Origin: SAR11 cluster bacterium PRT-SC02
Lineage (GTDB): Bacteria > Pseudomonadota > Alphaproteobacteria > Pelagibacterales > Pelagibacteraceae
Length of the DNA stretch: 33,954 nucleotides
Direction: 5' to 3'
Assembly (NCBI GenBank): GCA_001321855.1
Contig: JPUP01000071.1
Coordinates: 1-33,954, forward strand
Both the position numbers and the translations under genes were made by a program. This document shows, in pieces, positions 21,632-30,394 of the stretch (positions are counted from its first letter, which is position 1; every line of letters begins with the position of its first letter). The notes under the pieces are model-generated. The model was not told the DNA's origin and ran no database searches. It saw nothing but the letters and a program-made list of their open reading frames with translations.

Positions 21632-22542
21632 TATTTTTTTGATTTTTTTATATCTAATTTTATTTGTTTTTTTAATTCACTTACATTCTTAAATTTTTTT
21701 TCTGGTCTTATAAAGTCTTTAAATTCAATTTGTATTTTTTTATCGTACAAATTTTTATTTATCCCAAATATATTTACCTCTAATAACAAATTTTTACCAT
21801 TAAATGTCGGCCTATATCCGATGTTTGCAATACCATTTCTTTTATTAAAGACTTTTTCACATGAGACATTCACGGCATAAACTCCATTTTTAGGAATAAT
21901 ATAATTTTTTAAATCAATATTACACGTCGGGAAACCAATTTTTCTACCTCTTCGAAAACCTCTTAACACCCTACCTTCTACTTCCCATTTTCTTCCTAAA
22001 TATTTTTCAACTTTTTTTATTTCTCCCTGCGATATAAGTTTTCTAATTTTAGTAGAAGATATAATTTTATTTTTTAATTTGAAAGGTTCTGTTACAAGAG
22101 TACTAAATTTAAATTCTTTTTCTAGTTTTTTCATCTTAACTGTATTTCCCAATCTATTTTTTCCAAATTTAAAATTCTTACTAACAAAAATATATTTTGT
22201 ATTAATTCTTTTTTGAATAATTTTTTGTAAAAAATCAAGGTAACCCAAATTTCTAAATTTTTTATCAAACTTTTTAATAATTAAAAAATCCAATTTTTGA
22301 TTCTTGAGAAACTTAATTTTTTGACTTAAGGAATTTATTCTGTAATTTTTTTTCTTTGTAAAGTAAATATATGGAATTGGTTCAAAGGTCATCACTCCAA
22401 ACTTTAAATTATTTTTCTTTGCTAGAATTTTACTTTCATTTAGTACTTTTTTATGGCCTTTGTGTACACCATCAAAATTACCGATCGCCAAAGCACAATG
22501 TTTATAATTGTTTGGAAGTGTAAAATTATTAAATATTTTCAT
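21631..22542 (-). CDS. ribF: bifunctional riboflavin kinase / FAD synthetase
   Basis: ALAIGNFDGVHKGHKKVL, VRKLI-like STKIRKLISQGEI, GRGRKIGFPTCNI; likely start MKIFNNFTLP at 22542, not the upstream track start. Confidence 0.94.
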   Translation of the reverse strand: MKIFNNFTLPNNYKHCALAIGNFDGVHKGHKKVLNESKILAKKNNLKFGVMTFEPIPYIYFTKKKNYRINSLSQKIKFLKNQKLDFLIIKKFDKKFRNLGYLDFLQKIIQKRINTKYIFVSKNFKFGKNRLGNTVKMKKLEKEFKFSTLVTEPFKLKNKIISSTKIRKLISQGEIKKVEKYLGRKWEVEGRVLRGFRRGRKIGFPTCNIDLKNYIIPKNGVYAVNVSCEKVFNKRNGIANIGYRPTFNGKNLLLEVNIFGINKNLYDKKIQIEFKDFIRPEKKFKNVSELKKQIKLDIKKSKK

Positions 22543-22543
22543 T

Positions 22544-23350
22544 TCACCACTGTAATTTGTTTTGAATAAATTTCGGACGAACATCATATTTTTTGAAAAT
22601 GCTCTCAATATTTTTACTTTCTCTGATCTCTTTCAAATGAATTCCATCTGTTATGAAAATAGAGTCCTGATTCATTAAATTTGCACCTTTTATATCAGTC
22701 TGTAGATTATCTCCTATCATTAATGCTTTATCATTTTTTTTTAAAATCAAATTATAAATGCTGAAGTGAGGTTTACCAAAATAAACTACTTTACCGCCTA
22801 GGTTTTCAAAAATTTGTGCTATTTTTCCTGCACAAAATTCTGTTTCATTTCCTCTATCAACTATTAAATCTGGATTAGTACATACCATAATTTTATCTTT
22901 AAAATTAATAAGTAATTTTGAATAGAAGTTTAAATCATTCATGTGTTCATCATATAAACCTGTACAAAGAATGTACTCACAATTATTTAAAGTTGTTCTA
23001 TGATTTTCAAGACCATTGTATAGTTTGCTATCCCTATCTGGTCCTAAGTGAAAAAATTTCTTTCCGTATTTAAATTCTTTAATAGATTTTAATGCAGCTT
23101 CACCTGATGTGAGAATATTGTTTAAATATTTTTTATTTATTTTCATTTTTTCTAAAAAATTTTTTACAACTTTGCTCGGTCTGGGTGCATTAGATAGAAA
23201 AATAAATTTTTTGCCGTTTCTATGTAATTGCTCAATCGCTTCTAAGGCTTCGGGAATAGGTGATATTCCGTTATGCATAACCCCCCACAAATCTATAACG
23301 AAAACGTTATAGTCCTTAAAAATCTCAGATAAATGTTCTATTTTTTTCAA
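22544..23350 (-). CDS. HAD-superfamily hydrolase, subfamily IIA (TIGR01459-like)
   Basis: VFVIDLWGVMHNGISPIPEALEAI, FLSNAPRPS, MIGDNLQTDIKGANLMNQDSIFITDGIH. Confidence 0.88.
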   Translation of the reverse strand: MKKIEHLSEIFKDYNVFVIDLWGVMHNGISPIPEALEAIEQLHRNGKKFIFLSNAPRPSKVVKNFLEKMKINKKYLNNILTSGEAALKSIKEFKYGKKFFHLGPDRDSKLYNGLENHRTTLNNCEYILCTGLYDEHMNDLNFYSKLLINFKDKIMVCTNPDLIVDRGNETEFCAGKIAQIFENLGGKVVYFGKPHFSIYNLILKKNDKALMIGDNLQTDIKGANLMNQDSIFITDGIHLKEIRESKNIESIFKKYDVRPKFIQNKLQW

Positions 23351-23436
23351 TTTAAAATTGTCCCGTAATTCAACTTATAGAAAACTTCATAAAATATAGC
23401 AATATTAAGAGATTTAGCTAAATTATTGAATTGGCA

Positions 23437-23464
23437 CTTGAAATTTGACTATCACACACCATAT
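23437..23464 (+). promoter_or_regulatory. predicted RpoH (sigma-32)-type heat-shock promoter of groESL
   Basis: CTTGAAA (23437-23443), 13-nt spacer, CACCATAT (23457-23464); close to the sigma-32 consensus CTTGAAA / CCCCATNT, upstream of groES. Strong SD AGGAGG precedes the start codon. Confidence 0.68.
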
Positions 23465-23495
23465 CATGTTCATATACTAATAGGAGGAAAAACAT

Positions 23496-23792
23496 ATGAA
23501 ATTTAGGCCTTTACACGACCGTGTTCTAATCAAAGTTTTAGATAGTGAAGAAAAAACGTCTGGTGGAATAATTATCCCAGACACAGCAAAAGAAAAGCCA
23601 CAAGAAGGAGAAGTTGTAGCCGTTGGCCCAGGTGCAAGAGATAGTAATGGTAAAATTTCACCTATGGACGTCAAAACTGGTGATATTGTTTTATTTGGAA
23701 AATGGTCTGGTACAGAAGTCAAGATAGATGGAAAAGAATATAGTATTATGAAAGAGTCAGACATTATGGGAGTTTCAAAGAAAAAAAAATAG
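23496..23792 (+). CDS. groES: co-chaperonin GroES
   Basis: [46 protein letters not shown]. Confidence 0.98.
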   Translation: MKFRPLHDRVLIKVLDSEEKTSGGIIIPDTAKEKPQEGEVVAVGPGARDSNGKISPMDVKTGDIVLFGKWSGTEVKIDGKEYSIMKESDIMGVSKKKK

Positions 23793-23797
23793 CTTAA

Positions 23798-25468
<1,671 letters not shown>

Positions 25469-25470
25469 GT

Positions 25471-26151
25471 TCACTCGACCAAAGATTTTAAAAAAGGCTG
25501 CAATTTTGCAGCCTTTTTTTTTGCAGAAAACAAACATGCTGTTGACTTTAAAATTAATCCATCTTTTAAAACTCTTAAATTGTTATCAGCTAAAGTTTTG
25601 CCTGTTGAAGTAATATCGGTAATAATTTCAGATGATCCAATAAAAGGATAAGTTTCTGTAGCTCCAAGACTTGTTATAAGTTTATATTGAGTAACCCCTT
25701 TAGAAGTTAAAAATTCATTAGTCAAATTTGGATATTTCGTTGCCACTCTTAACCTAGCATTTCTTTTAGATCTTATATCAAATGATACTTCTTCAAGATC
25801 AGCTACAGTTTGTACATCTATCCAGTCTCCTGGCACAGCCACAACTAAATTAGCATTACCAAAATCTAGTTTTTTTTGTACGTTTATTTTACTTTGTAAA
25901 TTTTTATCAGATTCTTTTAAAAGGTCTAAACCAGATATACCAATATCTAAAGTTCCATCTCCTATTCTTTGAATAATTTCTTTAGCATGAAGAAAAATAA
26001 TTTTAATATTAGGTTTATTTTCAATACTTCCGAAATAATTTCTCTCTTTTTCAGTTTGTAAAATTCTAAGTTCTTTATTATTAAAAAATGATATTGAATT
26101 ATCTTTTAATCGCCCTTTACTTGGTAAACCTATAGTAATTAAATCTTTCAT
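25471..26151 (-). CDS. hisG: ATP phosphoribosyltransferase catalytic subunit (short form)
   Basis: IGLPSKGRLKD, DGTLDIGISGLDLL, GATETYPFIGSSEIITDITSTGKTL; 226 aa short form adjacent to hisZ. Confidence 0.95.
   Translation of the reverse strand: MKDLITIGLPSKGRLKDNSISFFNNKELRILQTEKERNYFGSIENKPNIKIIFLHAKEIIQRIGDGTLDIGISGLDLLKESDKNLQSKINVQKKLDFGNANLVVAVPGDWIDVQTVADLEEVSFDIRSKRNARLRVATKYPNLTNEFLTSKGVTQYKLITSLGATETYPFIGSSEIITDITSTGKTLADNNLRVLKDGLILKSTACLFSAKKKAAKLQPFLKSLVE
25491..25522 (+). terminator. intrinsic terminator of groESL, located inside the 3' coding end of hisG
   Basis: AAAAAGGCTGCAATTTTGCAGCCTTTTTTTTT: arms GGCTGCA/TGCAGCC, loop ATTT, followed by T9; 27 nt after the groEL stop. Confidence 0.9.
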
Positions 26152-27185
26152 ATATTTTTTAAGTTTATTGCTGCACCAACAGCTGGGATATTTTTTTTCG
26201 CTCCTAAACTTTTTAGTAAATCATCATAACGCCCACCCCTAGCAATTTCCTTATTTCCTGAAAATACTTCAAATACTATTCCTGTATAATACTCTATGTC
26301 CCTACCAAAATTTGCGATAAAAATAACTTCTTGATTTAGTTTTTTAAGATTTATAATAGATTTGAAATCTCTAAATATATTTTTTTTTAGATTATTTTTT
26401 TTTGCAAAAACTAATAACTTTTCGTCAAGTTCAGATAGTTTACAATTAATTTTTAAAAAAGATTTAATAATTTTTACAATTTTTTTTCCATCAGAAAAAG
26501 ATCTTGGGTCCCTTATTTTTTTGTCAAATCTTGTTAAAATTTCTGAAATCGATCTTCCGGCAACTACTTTTTCTTGATCTAAATTTTTCATTTCATTAAA
26601 TCTTTTTTTATCGGTATCAAAAGTGACTGCATCTATATCCGTGTTTTTTTCTAATCTTTTTAACAGTTCTTTAAAATAGCTTGGTCTCCAAAAGTGTCTG
26701 ATTAATCTTAATTTCCATCTCTCTGGCATATCAAGTGCATTTATTAAACTTTTAAATAAACTAATATCTCCCACTTTAATTTGAATTTTCTTACTTTTTA
26801 TTTTTTTTGCTGAACTTAAAATCGTGCTGATAACTTTAAAATCATCTTGAATTTGATTTTTCGAACCAAGTATTTCTATCCCTAATTGATTGTTTATAAA
26901 ATCAGAACCTTTATTACTGGATCTTCTATAAGCTTGTCCTGAATAATAAATTTTAGATGATGTTTTTTTTTGAAGAAAACTTAAACAAGATGCTACAGTT
27001 AAATCAGGTCTCAGACACATACTTTTTCCATCTTCCCTCTCAAATGATAATATTGAGCTACGAAACTTTTCTCCTGATCTTTCTATAATATATTCAGAGT
27101 CGAGCAAAACATCTGGCTCTGATAAAACAAAACCATTCCTTTTAAAGGTTTTAATTATGGTTTCAGATAATTTTTTTGATTTCAT
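26148..27185 (-). CDS. hisZ: ATP phosphoribosyltransferase regulatory subunit (HisRS paralog)
   Basis: Class II synthetase-like fold motifs (MCLRPDLTVASCLSFL, YYSGQAYRRS, EYYTGIVFEVF, ARGGRYDDLLKSLG); located between hisS and the short hisG. Confidence 0.92.
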   Translation of the reverse strand: MKSKKLSETIIKTFKRNGFVLSEPDVLLDSEYIIERSGEKFRSSILSFEREDGKSMCLRPDLTVASCLSFLQKKTSSKIYYSGQAYRRSSNKGSDFINNQLGIEILGSKNQIQDDFKVISTILSSAKKIKSKKIQIKVGDISLFKSLINALDMPERWKLRLIRHFWRPSYFKELLKRLEKNTDIDAVTFDTDKKRFNEMKNLDQEKVVAGRSISEILTRFDKKIRDPRSFSDGKKIVKIIKSFLKINCKLSELDEKLLVFAKKNNLKKNIFRDFKSIINLKKLNQEVIFIANFGRDIEYYTGIVFEVFSGNKEIARGGRYDDLLKSLGAKKNIPAVGAAINLKNI

Positions 27186-28500
27186 TTACTAATTCTCTAA
27201 TTTCAGCTGATTTTTCTTTTCCAGTACTCAAGTTTCTTAGAGTAGGTTTACCAGATTTAATTTCATCTTCGCCATATAAGATTACAGCTGGTGAATTAAT
27301 TTTATTTGCATATTCCATTTGTTTTTTTAATTTTCCCTCTCCAGGATAAATCTCGGCACTTATTTCAGCTTCTCTTAATAATAATTGTAAATTGATGTAT
27401 TCTTTCATTGAATTATTATCGAAAACACAAATCACCACAGGTTTAGATTGCTTTATTTTAAAATCTTTCTTTTGCATTAACGCATAAACCAATCGGTCTA
27501 AACCTATTGATATACCTGTTGCAGGAGCATCATAGTTGCCGAAATTATTTATCAAGTTATCATATCTCCCTCCGCCTCCAATAGAACCAAATTGTATTAC
27601 TTGACCTTTGTTATTTTTAACATCAAATTTTAAGTTCACCTCAAATATTATTCCAGTATAATACTCAAGACCTCTTATAATTGATGAGTCGAATTCAAAA
27701 TTTCTAAAATTATAGTCTTTGAAAATTTTTATTATCTCAATTAAATCCTCTGTTTCAGGTGTTTTTTTCTTCAATTCTTTTTCTATAATTTCTATATTGT
27801 TTGAGCTTAAATTAGCTCCCTCAGTAAAGTCTCCAGATTTATCTTTTCTACCCTCACCTAATAATTCTTTAACACTATCCCAACCAAGTCTATCAATTTT
27901 ATCTAAAGCTCTTAATGCAGTAAGTTTTTGTTGATTGTCTTTAATATTTAATTTTTTAAATAATTCCTCTGTTATTTTCCTTGATGAAATTTTGATTACA
28001 AAGTCTGATTTATTTAAACCACATTTTGTAAGAATTTCTGAGATCATTACACATAGCTCCGCATCTGCTAAAGAGCTTTTTGTTCCTACAAAATCAGCAT
28101 CGAATTGTAAAAATTCTCTAAATCTTCCTGGTCCTGGTTTTTCATTTCTCCAAACTGTTCCCAATTGATATCTTTTAAATGGCTTTGGAATTTCTAAATA
28201 ATTTTTTGCAACATACCTGGCAAGCGGAGCAGTGAGATCATATCTCAATGATAACCACTTATTGTCATCCTTAAAAGAAAATACACCTTCATCTGGTCTA
28301 TCTTTATCAGGTAGAAATTTTCCAATACTATCAGAGTATTCAAAACTTGGAGTTTCAAGATATTGAAATCCATACTTGATCATAATTTCTTTTATATTAG
28401 AAATTATAAAATCACGTACTAATAATTCTTTTTCTTTCCTATCTACAAACCCTAACGGAATTTCTTTAGAAGGTTTGTTTCTTTTTTTCTCTTTTTTCAT
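27163..28500 (-). CDS. hisS: histidyl-tRNA synthetase
   Basis: LRYDLTAPLARYVAKN, VWRNEKPGPGRFREFLQFDADFVG motif 2, GLEYYTGIIFEV, GGGGRYDNLI. Start ATG at 28500; the track ORF runs back into the tRNA. Confidence 0.95.
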   Translation of the reverse strand: MKKEKKRNKPSKEIPLGFVDRKEKELLVRDFIISNIKEIMIKYGFQYLETPSFEYSDSIGKFLPDKDRPDEGVFSFKDDNKWLSLRYDLTAPLARYVAKNYLEIPKPFKRYQLGTVWRNEKPGPGRFREFLQFDADFVGTKSSLADAELCVMISEILTKCGLNKSDFVIKISSRKITEELFKKLNIKDNQQKLTALRALDKIDRLGWDSVKELLGEGRKDKSGDFTEGANLSSNNIEIIEKELKKKTPETEDLIEIIKIFKDYNFRNFEFDSSIIRGLEYYTGIIFEVNLKFDVKNNKGQVIQFGSIGGGGRYDNLINNFGNYDAPATGISIGLDRLVYALMQKKDFKIKQSKPVVICVFDNNSMKEYINLQLLLREAEISAEIYPGEGKLKKQMEYANKINSPAVILYGEDEIKSGKPTLRNLSTGKEKSAEIRELVNEIKKII

Positions 28501-28504
28501 TGTT

Positions 28505-28581
28505 TGGTACAGCAGGGTGGATTCGAACCACCGACCCCTAGTTCCACAAACTAGTGCTCTAACCAACTGAGCTACTGCTGC
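28505..28581 (-). tRNA. tRNA-His (anticodon GTG)
   Basis: Minus strand GCAGCAGTAGCTCAGTTGGTTAGAGCACTAGTTTGTGGAACTAGGGGTCGGTGGTTCGAATCCACCCTGCTGTACCA; 7-bp acceptor stem, D, anticodon and T arms, encoded CCA, discriminator A73. Confidence 0.97.
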
Positions 28582-28638
28582 ATCCCTATTATTTTTATAT
28601 TAATTTTGGTAAAATTTATATATTTTTGATTATAAGCT

Positions 28639-28676
28639 AAGCACAAGCCTAGCATGCATTCTGTGAGAATGTGCTT
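28639..28676. other. inverted-repeat hairpin in the csp/tRNA-His intergenic region
   Basis: AAGCACA (28639-28645) / TGTGCTT (28670-28676), with an internal ATTCT/AGAAT mini-stem. Confidence 0.45.
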
Positions 28677-28747
28677 TTTGGAGGATAATTTTATTATCTA
28701 TAATCATGGTTTCTATTTAAAAAATAATTGTGTCTTTTTCAAGAACT

Positions 28748-28789
28748 TATTAACGGGATTAGGCTTTCAAGCTCAGTATCCCGCTAATA
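28748..28789 (-). other. 12-bp stem-loop downstream of the csp stop; candidate structured 3' UTR or small RNA
   Basis: Plus-strand arms TATTAACGGGAT / ATCCCGCTAATA with an 18-nt loop; the single non-Watson-Crick position is A-C on the plus strand but G-U in minus-strand RNA. Confidence 0.55.
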
Positions 28790-28810
28790 TGTGATTTGGA
28801 AAATTTAGAA

Positions 28811-29023
28811 TTAAGATGTTTTCTGCAATTTTACTGCAGCAGGACCTTTTTCCGTGCTCTCCACTTCAAACGTTAATTCATCACCCTCATTTAAGTATTT
28901 TAACCCAGCTTCTCTTACAGCAGAGCTATGGACGAACACGTCTTTCTCTTTGTCTTCTCTTTCAATGAAACCATAACCTTTAGTACCATTGAACCACTTT
29001 ACTTTACCTTTTAGTGTACTCAT
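28811..29023 (-). CDS. cold-shock domain protein (CspA family)
   Basis: [36 protein letters not shown]; start at 29023 rather than the longer track start. Confidence 0.95.
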   Translation of the reverse strand: MSTLKGKVKWFNGTKGYGFIEREDKEKDVFVHSSAVREAGLKYLNEGDELTFEVESTEKGPAAVKLQKTS

Positions 29024-29055
29024 TATTGTCTTATCCTTATTAGTTATTAACATTT

Positions 29056-29073
29056 GTTAGCATATTTGCTAAC
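29056..29073 (-). promoter_or_regulatory. hairpin/palindrome in the csp leader
   Basis: GTTAGCA-TATT-TGCTAAC, perfect 7-bp arms with 4-nt loop, between the predicted promoter and the start codon. Confidence 0.6.
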
Positions 29074-29082
29074 TTTGCACCT

Positions 29083-29109
29083 TTAATAGATTTGTGGTCT
29101 CAATGTCAA
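29083..29109 (-). promoter_or_regulatory. predicted sigma-70-type promoter of the csp gene
   Basis: Minus strand TTGACA (29109-29104), 15-nt spacer, TATTAA (29088-29083). Confidence 0.5.
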
Positions 29110-29165
29110 GAAATGATTTTAAAAAAATTATTAAAATTCTTGTTTTTGCTGAAATACAACAACTA

Positions 29166-30272
29166 TTAATTAATAAATGAAGCTGCCAAAGCAATTAAAA
29201 CTAGGGAAATACCTAAATAAATATACTTAAATTTAACCAAATTTTTTCTAAATTTGTCTATTGAAGTCTCCTGTAACGCTAAATTTTCACCAGTGACGTC
29301 TGATGATTTACTAAATCCTCTGTCTCTGCCAATTTTTAAAAATTTTGTTTTTCTATGTTCATAAATTTCATCTCTGCTCATACTCTCGAACAATCTTAAA
29401 TTATTAATAATAGAATTTTTTACATCTGAAACAATGCTATCTACGTCTCTATGCGCACCACCACTGGGCTCTTTAATAATCTCATCAATAATACCTAATT
29501 TTAATAAATCTTGCGCAGTAAGTTTCATCGCTTCTGCTGCTTGAAGTGATTTGCTCGGATCTCTCCACAAAATAGACGCGCAGCCCTCAGGTGATATTAC
29601 TGAATAAATTGAATTTTCTAACATTATAACTTTGTTTGAAGAAGCCAAAGCTATCGCTCCTCCTGACCCACCTTCACCGATAATTACAGAAATATTTGGT
29701 ACTTTTAGTGACATACTACACTCAATTGAATTAGCAATTGCAGAAGCTTGACCTCTTTGTTCAGCGCCAATACCTGGATACGCTCCAGGAGTGTCTACAA
29801 AAGAAATAACGGGTATTTTGAATCTATCTGCTAGTTTCATTAATCTAATACATTTTCTATAACCTTCAGGTCTCATCATCCCAAAATTTCTTTCTATTCT
29901 GCTATTTAAATCTTCTCCTTTTTCTTGTCCTATTACTAAAACCGATTTATTATTTATCAAACCAAATCCAGCAATTACAGATTTGTCATCTCCAAAAAAT
30001 CTGTCACCAGAAAGAGGAGTAAAACTATCGAATATTTTTTTTATATATAGATTTGCTCTTGGTCTGTCTTCATGTCGTGCAACCTGGGTTTTTTGCCAAC
30101 TATTCAAATTTTCATATGTCAATTTTAATTTTTCATTAATTTGATTTTGTAGATCTCTTATTTTATCGGTATCAACTTCAGAAATACCCTCAGCACCATA
30201 TGGGCTTTTCAAATTTTCCATTTCTTGCTCTAGGTCTTTAATTTCTTTTTCAAAATCTAAATAATTTTTCAT
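29166..30272 (-). CDS. accA: acetyl-CoA carboxylase carboxyltransferase subunit alpha, with C-terminal hydrophobic extension
   Basis: SFVDTPGAYPGIGAEQRGQASAIA, IGEGGSGGAIALA, VISPEGCASILWRD; 368 aa ending in KYIYLGISLVLIALAASFIN. Confidence 0.96.
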   Translation of the reverse strand: MKNYLDFEKEIKDLEQEMENLKSPYGAEGISEVDTDKIRDLQNQINEKLKLTYENLNSWQKTQVARHEDRPRANLYIKKIFDSFTPLSGDRFFGDDKSVIAGFGLINNKSVLVIGQEKGEDLNSRIERNFGMMRPEGYRKCIRLMKLADRFKIPVISFVDTPGAYPGIGAEQRGQASAIANSIECSMSLKVPNISVIIGEGGSGGAIALASSNKVIMLENSIYSVISPEGCASILWRDPSKSLQAAEAMKLTAQDLLKLGIIDEIIKEPSGGAHRDVDSIVSDVKNSIINNLRLFESMSRDEIYEHRKTKFLKIGRDRGFSKSSDVTGENLALQETSIDKFRKNLVKFKYIYLGISLVLIALAASFIN

Positions 30273-30326
30273 AAAATCTTGAATAACATATTTATTATTT
30301 AAAATGAATTGAAATAAATCAACAAA

Positions 30327-30344
30327 ATCAATGATAATATTGAT
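30327..30344. promoter_or_regulatory. inverted repeat between accA and glcB, overlapping a putative glcB -35 element
   Basis: ATCAAT-GATAAT-ATTGAT; putative promoter TTGATA (30340-30345), 18-nt spacer, TAATAC (30364-30369). Confidence 0.35.
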
Positions 30345-30394
30345 ACAATTTTATATATTTTAATAATACTGTTCTTCAGGTAGAAATTAATAAT

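Noticed and set aside
23431-23439. CIRCE operator at groESL
   Set aside because: Only one arm resembles the consensus; the inverted partner at the required spacing is absent.
28501-28566. N-terminal extension of hisS (MVRALVCGTRGRWFESTLLYQT)
   Set aside because: This is translation of the tRNA-His gene; the real start is ATG at 28500.
28670-28680. 28639-28676 stem as a plus-strand intrinsic terminator
   Set aside because: Only five T follow, the loop is long, and no plus-strand gene lies upstream to be terminated.
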